Source: Castor canadensis
Lineage: Eukaryota; Chordata; Mammalia; Rodentia; Castoridae
Direction: 5' to 3'
NCBI RefSeq assembly: GCF_047511655.1
Contig: NC_133400.1
Location: forward strand, 32,380,001 to 32,444,000
Length of the DNA stretch: 64,000 nucleotides
Position 1 is the stretch's first letter. Each line of letters begins with the position of its first letter. The position numbers and the translations under genes are program-made. Below the pieces are notes generated by a model, which saw only the letters and a program-made list of their open reading frames with translations, was not told where the DNA came from and ran no database searches. This document shows, piece by piece, positions 1 to 10,489 of the stretch.

Positions 1-445
1 TTATGGTTAGTCCTCTCTCCACTGTAGCCTCAGGCAACCAGTGACCTTCTTTCTGTATGGTAGATCAATTTTGCTTGTTTCAGAAATTCATAGCAATAGA
101 ATTGTACTCTTTTCTGTCTGCTTCTTTCATGTAGCCTATTGAGATTCATTAATGTATGGATAAGTAGTTTGTTCCTTTTTTATTTCTGAGCAACATTTCA
201 TTGACTGGATATGCATTCAGTTTTTGAAATCCATTTAGCCTGAGATAGACATTTGGGTTTCCAGTTTGGGGCTATTATGAATAAAGCTGCTGTAGATATT
301 CATGTGTAGATCTTTCTATGGGCATAGATTTCTGTTTTTCAAAGGTAAATAGCTCAGTTGGATCATGTAGTAGGTATGGTTTTTTTAAATACAGAAATGT
401 TTTCGAAAGTGATGGTATCATTTTATACTCCCACTAGCAATGTAG
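1..445 (-). mobile_element. Ancient LINE-1 3' fragment
   Basis: The segment resembles the antisense of the L1 ORF2 C-terminal region: 'gctattatgaataaagctgctg' is the usual reverse-strand wording for the ORF2 part just after the zinc-knuckle, followed by 'ggatcat' and 'tactcccactagcaatgta'. It is heavily decayed and has no usable frame. It is cut by the window edge on the left and abuts an LTR-like repeat on the right. The subfamily cannot be named by eye. Confidence 0.6.
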
Positions 446-840
446 CTAGTGTTAGCTCTCTGTTACTGTAACAAAATACCTGGGACAGTCAACTTTTAAA
501 GAGGAAGGGTTTATTTTGGCTCATGGTTTAGAAGGTTTCAGTCCATGGTTGGCTGGCCATGCTACTTTTGGTCAGCATGATATGCTGGGGAGTGTGTGGT
601 GGAGCAAAGTCCTCAACTCATGGCCAGGATGTGGACAAGAGGAAGAGGAAGGGCACACCCCCAATCACCTGAGGCCTCCCACTAGGCCTGTTCCTAAATG
701 TTCCACTGCCTTCTGATAGCACCATGTGCTGGAGACCAAACCTTTACCACATGGGCCAGATTGAGACTGCACTAGCATGTCCTCATGAACCCCTGGTATT
801 CTTGGTCTTCTTAACTACAACCAGGGGAATGTGTGTGCAG
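446..840 (-). mobile_element. MaLR-type (MST/THE-like) LTR remnant
   Basis: 'ctctgttactgtaacaaaatacctgggac', 'ggtttattttggctcatgg', 'cccactaggcc' and 'accacatgggcc' are in the order seen in reverse-complement MaLR LTRs of mammals. No coding sequence remains. The short open frame through it (516-716) is a chance reading of LTR DNA. Family assignment rests on remembered consensus wording and needs a library search. Confidence 0.5.
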
Positions 841-1079
841 TGGGGTGTTGATGGGATTTAAGCTTTGAAATGTCCTGATGGGTAGTGGTGATAGACATCT
901 CATGGCTTACAGACCATTGGTCTATCTCTTTCAAGTGTTTTGCTTCAGTTTTCAATGTTTCTACCAGGTCACTACAACCTAAGAAAACAAATTTACCCTT
1001 TCTTAAGTGCCATCCTCTAAGACATTTTCATATGTGTTATTTGCAATTTTTTAATGGAACCATTTTTGAAAATTAATAG

Positions 1080-1700
1080 ACTGTTACTTTCTTTGAGCAA
1101 TTTTAGGTGTATAGGAAAAGAATTGGGGGAAAAGCGCAGCTAATTTCCACATATCCCTTCACTTGTCTTCCCAGTCCCTGATTTTAACATCTTACTGTAG
1201 TATGGTACAGTTGTTATAAGTTTTTATTTTTGAGACAAGATCTCACTATATAGCCCAGGCTATCCTCCTGCTTCAGCCCCCTGAGGGCTGGGATTATAGC
1301 CCCACCATGCCAGGTTATTTGCTACAACTGATAAGCTAATATTTGTACATTAATATTGTTGACTAAAACCTGTAGCTTACATTAAGGTTCATTCCTTGTG
1401 TTGTACATTCCATGGGTTTTGATAAATGTATTCACCATTATAATATCAAACAGAATAATGTTTTTACTGCCTTAAAATCCCTCTGTGCTCCACCTATTGA
1501 TCTCATCCTTGTTCCCTGGGATCCCTAGAAACTATTTATCTTTATAGTTTTTCCATACTTTTGCCTATTCAGGAATGCTATAAAGTAAGCACCATATGGT
1601 ACACAGCTTTCCACTTACTGGTGATTTTTCACTTAGCAATATGAATTTTAGGTTCCTTCTCAATACATTGAAGGTTAACTACAATGGGATTACCATGGCA
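1080..1700 (-). mobile_element. Ancient LINE-1 3' UTR/ORF2-end fragment
   Basis: AT-rich sequence with 'gttttgataaatgtattcacc', 'ccctagaaactatttatc' and 'cacttactggtgatttttcacttagcaat' resembles the antisense 3' end of old mammalian L1 families. It is interrupted by a B1 SINE. No reading frame survives. Confidence 0.5.
1221..1316 (-). mobile_element. B1-type SINE, minus strand, in an old L1
   Basis: Read on the minus strand, this has the 7SL-derived order 'tggcatggtggggctataatcc', then a 'gaggct...aggaggat' block, 'gcctgggctatatagtgagatcttgtctca' and an A-rich tail (plus-strand T-run at 1221-1231). It is about 95 bp, a single B1 monomer. It interrupts the surrounding ancient L1 fragment and so is younger than it. 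Confidence 0.8.
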
Positions 1701-2068
1701 CATTTGCATAACACATGTGCATGTATAGTCCCTACATCTTCTCTAGTTCTAATGCTTGCTATATTGTAATTCCTATAGTGTTATGATTTGTACCATCTGT
1801 ATGCTGATCTAGCTGATCTAGAATAATGACTCTTGGAATTGCTTAATCCTACTTGTTGGTTATCCCCAGTTCTTCTATAATTTATCAGTTATTTTCTTGG
1901 TTGATTAGAATTTCAGTATTTTTCTCATAAAGTATAAATGCAAATAACATGAGTATGTGTATGCTCAAAAATATCCATTGCCTTTCTGCTTCCTTGAGGA
2001 ATTAATAGATTTCATATCACTGTTTTTTTAGCATTAAATGTTGCTGTGGAGAAGTATAAAAACAGAAT
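1701..2068. other. Unassigned AT-rich sequence
   Basis: No convincing gene, SINE or RNA gene is visible. The left part may continue the decayed L1. Confidence 0.4.
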
Positions 2069-2190
2069 GAGGTCTGAGGGTGTAGCTCAAGTGGCAGAGT
2101 GGCCCTGCTATTGCCAAAACCAAAGAAACAAACAAAAATGAAAACAACCTCCCCCACCAAACAAAACAAAAAAAACAAACCCAGAAAAGA
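2069..2190 (+). mobile_element. ID-like (tRNA-derived) SINE fragment with A-rich tail
   Basis: 'gggtgtagctcaagtggcagagtggcc' matches the tRNA-like head with a pol III A-box of the ID-type SINEs repeated through this window. It is followed by a long A-rich simple tail (2116-2190). The middle, including the B-box, is missing or decayed, so this is a broken copy. Confidence 0.65.
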
Positions 2191-2290
2191 ATGGTTATTT
2201 CCTCTTGTAAATATGATTTGGTATTTTTCTGACTATTCACTAGATTTTTCATTATTGTTGAAAATTATTATAAATTTTAGTAGCATGTCT

Positions 2291-2386
2291 TTTTTTGTTT
2301 GTTTGTTTTGATGGTACTGGGGTTTGAACTCAGGGCTTTGCCCTTCCTAGGCAGGCGCTCTACCACTTGAGTCATGCCTCCAGCCC
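2291..2386 (-). mobile_element. ID-like SINE with 13-bp target-site duplication
   Basis: On the minus strand it reads as a tRNA-like unit: 'actcaagtggtagagcgcctg' (A-box), 'ctgagttcaaaccccagtacc' (B-box), then an A-rich tail (plus-strand T-rich 2291-2311). It is flanked by a near-perfect repeat, 2278-2290 and 2387-2399 ('tagtagcatgtct' versus 'tagtagaatgtct'), the mark of L1-type retroposition. Confidence 0.85.
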
Positions 2387-2604
2387 TAGTAGAATGTCTC
2401 ATCTTGCTCAATCTACATAAAAGTTTCCTGAGACACCATGTGATTTGTCAATCTGAAGATTTCCTGTACTTGGAAAAAATTTTGAATTTTATGTTTCAAA
2501 AATTATTATTCATTTCTTCAGAGACAGCATCATTAGCTTTCCTTGTCACCCCCATCTACTATTTTTCTAATACTTTTTACATTTTTTCCCATTTAATTTT
2601 GCTC

Positions 2605-2853
2605 TTTTTTTTTTTTTTTTTGTAACACTTGGGTTTGAACTCGTAGCGTTGCATTTGGTAGGCAGGTTCTACCACTTGAGCTATACCATCAGCCTTTCTC
2701 TGCTGTTCAGATGGGATCTTGCTTTTATGTCCAGGCTGATCGGGACCATGATCCTCCTATTCATGCCTCTTTGTAGCTGGGATGATGCGCACACTATACG
2801 CAGCTTCATTGGTTGAGTAGTTAAGATTCTGGCGTGAGCCACCGTGCCTCACT
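2605..2853 (-). mobile_element. B1+ID dimeric SINE
   Basis: Plus-strand order is a T-run (2605-2622), an ID-like unit ('gggtttgaactcgtag...ggtaggcaggttctaccacttgagc'), then a B1-like unit ending near 'gcgtgagccaccgtgcct'. On the minus strand this is a 7SL-derived left monomer, a tRNA-like right monomer and an A tail, the arrangement of B1-dID-type dimers of some rodent families. It is well diverged. Confidence 0.75.
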
Positions 2854-3990
2854 GAAATAGCAGTTCTTAATATTACTGTTCTCTGAGTTGGGGTTTCTAA
2901 CATGATTTTTATTTTTGTGATGGTTTGCCTTTTCTCTTACACTATTCTGCCAAATATATTTTTTGTAACTTCCTTTTATTGCCTTATTTATCTCAAAGTC
3001 TTGTATCTTTTCTTTGAGGTCTTATTCCATACAGATTATATTGTCTTTAAAGTTTTGATCCCATAGATCATTTTACTTGCTTCTAGGTAGCAGTGTGTGT
3101 GTGTTTGTGTGATCTTCATTTGATATTTTCTTTCCCTTTTTTTCTAGCACCTTATTTGTATAAGTCAGATAGCAGCTCTTTTAAAAGTTATAACTCATCT
3201 TTGAATTGGGCCTGAGCCTTCTTCCTAGGCTAGTTATTTGCTGAAAGATGGCCTAAGGGAAAGGCTGGAAGTGGTGAGTTGGAAGTCATGAGCAGTAGGT
3301 AGGTTGAGTTTCAGCCTTCAGAAATATTCTTATAAGAATTTTCCCTTGTGGTTATGATTCTTGTTCAAGTTGGCAAAGTTGTATTTGTCTTACACCAGAA
3401 GGTCATCTGATAAAAGCCAGACTCTCAGTGTATGACACAGTTAAAAAATGTAATGTATTTGAGCTTTTACTTCTCCTCAGCTGAGAATAGAGGATGTATT
3501 TCCCCTCTCTCAACCTGGCCAGTGTGTTTTTTGTTGTCCTTTATTTTTGCATTCTCTTTCTCTCTCTCACCCATATATATTTAAGCATTATTGTACTGTT
3601 CATATTACTCAACAATTAAACTTTCCTCAGTAACTACAAAAGAATCATCTTATATCAGCCTATATATATCTACCTCATCTTTTAAAACAAAATAGCTGCA
3701 AGTAATTTGTTTTGTGTTTTGTTCAAAATTTATATTTATCATATGCCAGAAAATCATCTGATACAAGCTACTCCACTCTTAGCAGAACTGGAAATTCAAT
3801 TAAATATGTTCCTTATTGGGGATTTTATAGTTGAAAAGTTTGTTGTATTATAAGACAGATAATCACTAGACATTAAATGTAGTAAGTCTTTTTGATTCTA
3901 CCTCCTCTATCCCTCCGGTATTTATCTCTTTTTATATCGTCACTACTCTCATCATCTCAGATAGCATCAATACTTTCTGGACTTCTGCTA
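2854..3990. other. Unassigned old sequence
   Basis: No gene or clear repeat is recognised. Two weakly similar stretches (about 3361-3423 and 3719-3771, both containing 'cca gaa..tcatctgata.aag') may be a very old duplication. There is a short pyrimidine run near 3557. Confidence 0.35.
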
Positions 3991-4030
3991 ATAGGGTGCC
4001 CCATATCCACTCTTGCTCTCTTGGGGTGAG

Positions 4031-4138
4031 CATTCATTCCTATTGCTTTCTGGGAGTGGGCATTCATTCCTATTGCTTTCTGGGAGTGGGCATTCATTCC
4101 TATTGCTTTCTGGGAGTGGGCATTCATTCCTATTGCTC
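4031..4138. repeat. 30-bp minisatellite, 3.6 perfect copies
   Basis: Copies start at 4031, 4061, 4091 and 4121; the last is partial. The unit begins 'cattcattcctattgcttt' and ends 'ctgggagtggg'. The three full copies are identical, pointing to recent tandem expansion. Because 30 is a multiple of three, frames through it stay open and spell a repeated 10-residue peptide. That explains the 88-codon frame at 3996-4262, which I do not regard as a gene. Confidence 0.95.
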
Positions 4139-4539
4139 TGTGGTACTAATATGTTTCTTGGAGGAACGGCGCAGTGCCATTTGTGGGACTATCAAGCAAG
4201 ATAATTCCTACTCTCTCCAAGCCCACTCATCTAATCAAAGAGTGGGATGTGACCTATGCTAGGCATTCAGATTCTCTGTCCTAAGAATTTGAATTTTGGG
4301 CAGAATGTAATGTAATAACTAAAAATGACTGTAGTTACTTATTCTGTGACAAAGAAATGATTCATTTTTGCTTCTGGTTTCTTCAAATTTTCATTTGGTT
4401 CTGGGCACTACTCCTTCCAATGTATGCTTTTTTTCTTAGGTTAACCTGACTGTGTGTTGCTTACAACCAAAGAATATTACCTAATATTCACATTTTAGTT
4501 ACAGTAATGATAAAGCTTCTATAACAGAGACCCCAAAAT

Positions 4540-4800
4540 ATATTGGTTAAAACAAGATCTAAGTCAACTTCTCTCTTGTGTAACCATCCAGAATGAGTGA
4601 GCAGGTCCTTGTCATGAAGTTTCTTGGGCCAAGGTGGCTTTTGCTTTCCAGTACTTAGGATGTTATCCTCATCTTTTTGGTTAATGCTGGGTCATATCCA
4701 CAATTCCAGTCCACAGAAGAGGCGAGAGGAAATTCAGGGCCAACACTGCTCTTTAAAACCAGGAGTTTAAGTTGCACATGTTGTCTAGACTCAAATGTTA
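4540..4800. repeat. Ancient interspersed repeat, family unknown
   Basis: 'ccccaaaatatattggttaaaac' and 'ccaaggtggcttttg' resemble an old medium-reiteration mammalian repeat. I cannot name the family, and no frame is present. Confidence 0.3.
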
Positions 4801-4910
4801 TAGCCAGACTTTGTTTCAGGAGCTAGCTGGTCGAACATGAGCCCAGGAGAAAGAGGAGAGGGTTTGGGGATTTCAGATCTGCTCCGCATATGTCTCTCCT
4901 CACACACACA

Positions 4911-4925
4911 CACACACACACACAC
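4911..4925. repeat. (CA)n microsatellite
   Basis: A short uninterrupted CA run of about 7 dinucleotides, followed by 'cgtgtgtc'. Confidence 0.9.
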
Positions 4926-4939
4926 GTGTGTCTATCTAT

Positions 4940-5470
4940 ACATGTCATCTTCCTGCTGAAAACCTTCCCATGGCTTTGCACTGAGTTGGATCAGGACCAA
5001 GACCCTCACATGGCTAATAAGACCTGCATTCTTTGACTCTGCCCACATCTCCAGCTCCTGGGCACGCTCAGTCTCCTTGGCATTTTCATTGGTGACACAG
5101 TTACATTTCTCTTCATGCATTAGGGCTGTTCTTTCTTCTTGGTGCATTCTCCTTTCCTTTTCCCATGACATGTTAATTTCTTCCTGTCTTTTACTTCTCA
5201 GCTCAAACATCACTCTTTTCAACGAATCTATAGGTCCCCAGATGACATCAGAATTCCCTGTAGCACCCTGTGCTTAATTTTGCTTTATTTCCCCCCAAAT
5301 GAATGTAAATAATCATGCATCTGATTAATATGGTTCTCTTCTGCCAGAAGGCAAGCCCCATGAAGACAGGCAACTTACCTACCCTGCCATCTTGGAATCT
5401 CTAGGACCCAGCATAGAGCTTGCAGTAGAGATGACCCTCAAAAAGTACTAAGTGAGCCAGTGGATGAAAG
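4940..5470 (+). mobile_element. L2-like LINE 3' fragment
   Basis: 'gctgaaaaccttcccatggctttgcactgagttggatcaggacca', 'tctccagctcctgg' and the end 'gaaggcaagccccatgaagacaggcaa...ctaggacccagcatagagcttg' follow the order of the L2 3' region. The coding capacity is decayed. The assignment is from consensus wording I recognise, without a search. Confidence 0.6.
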
Positions 5471-5977
5471 AAGTAAGAGGAATATGTAATGTTATATTGG
5501 GGGTGAAGTATGCTATTTCTTTAAGAACTTGGGATGGATTCTGGGTAAGTTCATTAATGGCCCTGATGCTAGATTGGCAGAGATGAGGATGTAGGCAGGG
5601 TGGAGAGCCAAAGACAGCAGCCATCATGGGTGATTTTATCTGGGAGCCCTCTCTGCATTGAAACTCTTCAGTTCTGAATCCCAGTAGGGCTGAAAAAGTT
5701 CTTGGGATACTCTTTTCCTTGGCCAACTACTTGGCAAAGAAAAGGGAAGGAAGACTAGGCATAAAGAAAAGATAGGGAGATGAAAGAGAGATGGGAAAAG
5801 AAAAGGACAGTGTGTATGATGAAGTTCTACACACAGCATCCATGGTCTTGATCCTGATTAACCAGGACAATGACTGTCTGGGCTTCACTGTTTAGGAAGG
5901 GTGTTCTCAGATGTCTTTTTTTTCTACAGGCAAGCAAGACAGAATTTATCATCATCACTTAAAGATAGCTTTTGTTG

Positions 5978-6115
5978 CCAGACATGGTAGTGTATACTTG
6001 TAACACCAGCACTTGGGAGACTGAGGCAGGAGGATTAGGAGACAGGAGGATTAGGATTGTGAGTTCAAGGTCAGCCTTTGTTATGTAGTGAGACCCTGTT
6101 TCAGAAAATCAAAGG
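5978..6115 (+). mobile_element. B1-type SINE with small internal duplication
   Basis: 'gccagacatggtagtgtatacttgtaacaccagcacttgggagactgaggcaggaggat' is the B1 head with pol III boxes, and 'gagaccctgtttca' is its 3' part. A short motif 'caggaggattagga' occurs twice in tandem at about 6028-6057, lengthening this copy. Confidence 0.85.
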
Positions 6116-6492
6116 GAGAAAGAAACTGTTGGTGTTTTTGTATCTTATACACGTTTCCTATGGAAACATTGCCAAACACAGATAAAATGGAAGGGAAAAA
6201 ATCTTATCCCTCAGAGATAGAGGCTGTTAACACCTTGATGTATATCTTTCTTGATTTTTTCCCATTTATATTGAGTATTTTCATTTTGTAGGTGAAGATG
6301 AGGCTCAGAGAGGATGGGTGTTTGGGTGTTTATTTTTTTCTTTATTCATGCAATTATTTCTTCCTAAAAATCTCTGCACAAAAAGGAGGCGTCAGGCGGA
6401 CACAACGCTTCAGGGAACCATGTCTTCAGGCTTTTATTTTGAAATCTGTGGCTGTTTGTACTTCTCCAGCCTCATGATAGGAATCCAATGGG

Positions 6493-6617
6493 CAGAGTGG
6501 TGGGGCACACTTGTAATACTAGTATTCGGGAGGCTAAAGGAGGAGGATCATGGATTTGAGCCAGCCTGGAAGATCCTATCTCAAAAAGCAAAGCAACAAA
6601 CAAACCAAAAAAAAAGA
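6493..6617 (+). mobile_element. B1-type SINE
   Basis: 'gagtggtggggcacacttgtaatactagtattcgggaggct' and 'gagccagcctggaagatcctatctcaaaaa' are the B1 landmarks in order, followed by an A-rich tail with 'aaaccaaaaaaaaa'. It is moderately diverged. Confidence 0.85.
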
Positions 6618-7139
6618 CTCCTTTTTCCCCTCCTAGAGAAGCCTGAATTGAGAGCCAAGAGTGCGTGCTGGTTGTGGGGAGATTGTAAGGAGGAAGGCTG
6701 TGGATGTGAAGCATAAGAAAGTCTGACAGAGCCCAGGACAGATGGACAGATTTTCTGATGTCACTTTCTGATGCCCAATCTAACAGATGACAATTAGCAG
6801 CCACCAGCTGTAAAGTGACTGTGAATAAAATGAGTCTATTTTTTTTTAACGCATTAGCAAAACATTTAAAAATTCAACAATGAATGCTTGTTGGCAGCCC
6901 AGAGGCTATGTGGCACTAGGAAGGGCTGGTTATGTGCCATGGATGAGGGCCCCTATTGGTATCCTCTCTCTAGCTAGAGCAAGAAGCTCTCCTCTGAATG
7001 GAGGCAGTAGATGTATTCAGTGTTGCCTGACCTCAAACAGGGTCCCTTTATCACTGTGGTCTTCCGGGTCCCCTGGGTTTTCTTGCTCCACTCCCACCCT
7101 ACCAAGACTACTCTCCACATGGTCCTAGGAGTGGACTTT
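6618..7139. other. Unassigned sequence
   Basis: No recognisable gene or repeat. Short open frames here (for example 6472-6804 minus, 6880-7128 plus) have no recognisable domain. Confidence 0.4.
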
Positions 7140-7620
7140 AAAAAATGCAAATGAGTTTGAATCGATCCCCTTTTTAGCAATCCTCCTCTGCCAGGCCATA
7201 GCAACATCCGCCAGGGTAAATCTCCAACTCCTTAGGGAATGTGGAGTTGTGTATGAGGTGCTGGACCATCTGGCACTACTCACTTCTCCAGCCACATCTT
7301 GTGCCTTCCAGCTTGATCGGCACACTTATAAAGAGCCAGTGTGGTTTCTGACTGGGGGCTTTTGCTTTTAATCTTCCTTCTGCCAGGAGTGTTCCTTCCC
7401 AGAGAATATGAGCTCTTTACCATGCAGGGTACAACTCCAATGTCTTCTTTCTTGACCATGCCTGGGGTTGCCTAACTCTCTGGTTGCCCCATACTATCTA
7501 ACTCTATTTTATTTTTCTTGTCATTATTAAATATATGGTGTCTCCCCTTCCACCCTCCTTGCCCCCATGCCCACACATACGTAGAATGTAAGCCCAACAA
7601 AGGCAGATACCTTGTGAGGA
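7140..7620 (+). mobile_element. L2-like LINE 3' fragment
   Basis: 'tctgccaggccatagcaac', 'ctccaactccttagg', 'cacttctccagccacatcttgtgccttcc', 'cttctgccaggagtgttccttcc' and 'gtagaatgtaagcccaacaaaggcag' occur in the order expected of the L2 3' end. It is old and non-coding. Confidence 0.6.
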
Positions 7621-7673
7621 GGCCAACTCTAACCAATACAATTTCACGTCATCTATCCTAAAGAAATTGCAGC

Positions 7674-7797
7674 TAGCCAGGTGCATGGTAGATGCCTTTA
7701 ATTCTAGCACTCAGGAGGCTGAGGTAGAAAGAGTTTGAGTTTGAGGGCAGTCTGGCTACTTTGCAAAAACCCTGTCTCAAAAATCAAACAAACAACC
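7674..7797 (+). mobile_element. B1-type SINE
   Basis: 'agccaggtgcatggtagatgcctttaattctagcactcaggaggctgaggtag' and 'ccctgtctcaaaaatcaaacaaac' give the B1 head and A-rich tail. Confidence 0.9.
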
Positions 7798-8048
7798 CTT
7801 TCTCACAAACAGAAACTACAAACAGCAAAAAGGATTCTTAGTGTCTTTTCCTGGACAAACACTGGTTTCTGTTACAGATTCAAAGAGCATTTTGGGTCAA
7901 ATACTGTGCCCCTTTTCATATATGGGTCTTCTATGCCAGGGTTAGATTGCATCAAAGTGTCTGTAATACTACTTTCCAAGTGGGAAGGGAAGGGATTTGG
8001 TCACAAAGTCCTTTTACAAAAAAATACTGTGGTTATTAAGATACTTTG

Positions 8049-8307
8049 GTTTTTACAGGTCTTTCTTTTCTGGGGGTGGGTACCAGTAGGGGATGGGCGT
8101 AAGGAAAGGGTGAATGAGGGTGAATATGGTGGATGTATTTTGCACTCATCTATGAAAATAGAAGAATGAAACCTGTTGAAATTGTTCTAAGAAGGGGGAA
8201 GAAAAGAGGAGGGAGAACGATGAAGGGGTAAATCTAAGATATAGTGTAAGCACATGTGTAAATATCACAATGTATCCCCTTGTACAACTATTACATGTTA
8301 ATAAAAA
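8049..8307 (+). mobile_element. 5'-truncated LINE-1 3' UTR fragment
   Basis: The purine-rich run 'gggtgaatgagggtgaat', 'tctatgaaaatagaagaatgaaacctgttgaaattg' and the end 'ccccttgtacaactattacatgttaataaaaaaag' parallel the 3' UTR ends of the plus-strand L1s near 40.5 kb and 51.7 kb. Repeats 'aagatactttg' at 8038-8048 and 8308-8318 bracket it as a target-site duplication. Only the last 250 bp or so were inserted. Confidence 0.7.
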
Positions 8308-8318
8308 AAGATACTTTG

Positions 8319-8811
8319 TTTTTCAGTTGTAGAAAATTCCAGGACATATCTCACCCTCATCCTTACCCCTTTCATCCATGCCAGCTTGACTTCCAACTAC
8401 CACACTTAAATTTCTCTGCCTGAGAACTTTCTCTGATATCAGACTTTCAATGGCCACTGACGCTCATGTGTCACACTGAAAAGATCAGGGAATTAATGGT
8501 CCCTTCAAGCAGCCCTCAACTAATGGCTGATGAGAACAGGCGCATAACTACCCTGGCTCTTTCACTTCAGGGTAGCTCTGAGGTGTGCACTTTTTCCATC
8601 ATTCAGTGTCCCCCCCTAGCAGGATTGAGCTCTGTTCATGGTAGTAACAGACTCAGTATCTCATCCTACACTGACTGCCTAGTGTTTCTTCCCCTCTCCT
8701 CTACCTGCATCTCCTGGGATTGCTTCACAAATCCAGTGATTTGCACTTTCACTTTGGTCTTGGGGTTTGTTTCTGGGGAAACCCAAATAAGGTAGTTCTG
8801 TAACACGTGTT
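8319..8811. other. Unassigned sequence
   Basis: No domain-bearing frame or named repeat was recognised. Confidence 0.4.
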
Positions 8812-8920
8812 GTAGGCATGTGTGGTAGTACCGCCTGCAATGCCAGCACTTGGGTGGGAGGCAAGAGGATTGAGAGTTCCAGGAAAGCCTGGACCACAAA
8901 AAAGAAAAAAAACCAAAAAC
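8812..8920 (+). mobile_element. B1-type SINE
   Basis: 'ggcatgtgtggtagtaccgcctgcaatgccagcacttgggtgggaggcaagaggattg' followed by an A-rich tail 'aaaaaagaaaaaaaaccaaaaacc'. The 3' half of B1 is shortened. Confidence 0.85.
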
Positions 8921-9071
8921 CAATGTGTGTGTTTCCCATTATCAAAAAAGGCATTATACCATATATACTATCTGTAATTTGCTTTTTTAAAAAAATGCAC
9001 CAATCATGGTATCAGTATATACTGACTTACTGAATTTCTTTTGGCAATAAAATAGTCTTAAATAGTATGAA

Positions 9072-9262
9072 AAATTTTTTGGTGGTACTGGGGTTAAACT
9101 CAGGGTCTCACACTTGCTAGACATGTGCTCTGCCAGTGAAGCCACATGTCTAGTCCCTTTGCTTTTAGTTTGTTTTTCAGATAGAGTCTTGGACTACGAT
9201 CCGCTTACCTCTACCTCTTAAGGTAGCTGGGATTGCAGGCAAGTACCACACACCTGGCTAGT
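9072..9262 (-). mobile_element. B1+ID dimeric SINE
   Basis: The plus strand shows an ID unit ('ggtggtactggggttaaactcagggtctcacacttgctag'), then a B1 unit ('cagatagagtcttgg...ggtagctgggattgcaggcaagtacc'). The element is therefore on the minus strand with the B1 monomer first. Confidence 0.85.
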
Positions 9263-9364
9263 GTGGAATTTTAAAAGGATATATTATGGCTTATATTATG
9301 AGTTGTTTTCTGAGAAACCACAGTGGCTGTAGGCTACCAAATACTTGTATTTCTATGCACAGAC

Positions 9365-9560
9365 TTCTTGATCTCAGTAATATTAACACTTTGATCTGTA
9401 TATTTCTTAGTATTTGGTGGTTGTTCTATGTATTCTGGGATGTTTTGTAGTGTCCTTGGGTATCCAACTACTAGATATCCATAGTGTACCTGGTTGTGAC
9501 ATCCCCAAATGTCTTAAGACATTGCCAAATGGCTGTTGAAAGGAACATCCCCAATTAAGA
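9365..9560 (+). mobile_element. MER5-like hAT DNA-transposon remnant
   Basis: 'ctcagtaatattaacactttg', 'ggatgttttgtagtgtccttgg', 'ctactagat', 'gttgtgacatccccaaatgtcttaagacattgccaaatg' follows the MER5A consensus order. This non-autonomous element has no coding capacity and predates rodents. Confidence 0.75.
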
Positions 9561-10464
9561 CTATACACACTCCAGTTCTGCCAAATCTCAGCCATTGTCC
9601 AATTTCAGTCACACTCTCTTTGGTGTCAGGGTCAATACAGACTGAAAAGTTACATATTAAGAGATTATTCAAGAGAGTGATGTTAAAACATGCTTTGACC
9701 GCCTAATTATCATTCTTTGAGGATTTGTATTGCACCCATTTAGGTAAGCTGGAGCTGCATTCCCCAGAATTCCTTTTCTTTGGTTTTCCAGAATTCCTTA
9801 CCTTGCATGGTCCTGGATCAGTTTTGGCCAGAAGATGACATGTATGAAGTCTGGGAGATGGAATGGTAGTGCCATGCTCTATTGCTTGAGGATAGGTGTA
9901 GTGTCAGTTGCTGCTTCAGCCCACCTGGTTTAGGTTGTGGTTGTGGACCAGGAATGGGTCTCATAGTTCTCCTGCCAGCACTTCCTTCAGCTTTTTGGAA
10001 TCCTGGATCAGGCATGAGGGTGGTCATGGTGAAGGGCACCAGCTCCCTTGTAGGTCATCAATATCAATAATGTAGGAGGTTTAGAGGTGGTGAGAGACCA
10101 ATGGGGATTCCTATGAGAGCTGAACACCAGTTTCTGTTCTTCCTTATGGTTCCAGAATGATCTTCTGGTTCCATTTTGTTCATACTCACTTTCACTTTAT
10201 GTTTATTTCTTTTTCAGAGGTCAGGATTTCTGACTTCAAATATGAAGGCAAATATGATCTTTATAGACCACTAACTGGCTCCTATGACTTAACACCACAT
10301 AGACCCTATCACTCAGGGTGGTTCTGTTTCCTTGATTGGCACCCATCAGAGAAGCCCAGGTAGGTTCCTCAGACTGATTGGTACTGATCCTGTGGTCTTC
10401 TGGTAGACCCTGACTGAGAAGTTACACATTCACATATTGCTAAAAATCAACTAAATGCAGCTTT
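9561..10464. other. Unassigned sequence flanking L1-A
   Basis: No gene was recognised. Two short frames on opposite strands at 9818-10070 overlap and lack any known motif. The right end is the pre-insertion target of L1-A. Confidence 0.4.
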
Positions 10465-10480
10465 TGAAGTTTTGTTCTTT
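10465..10480. repeat. 16-bp target-site duplication of L1-A (3' side)
   Basis: 'tgaagttttgttcttt' is repeated exactly at 17488-17503. It lies directly before the plus-strand T-run that is the poly(A) tail of the minus-strand L1. The absence of any mismatch indicates a recent insertion. Confidence 0.95.
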
Positions 10481-10489
10481 TTTTTTTTC

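Noticed and set aside
4031-4138. Possible CRISPR-like array
   Set aside because: The units are contiguous with no spacers, and the DNA is mammalian.
3996-4262. An 88-codon frame with four repeats of a 10-residue peptide
   Set aside because: It comes from a 30-bp DNA minisatellite that keeps more than one frame open. No start context, homology or conservation supports a protein.
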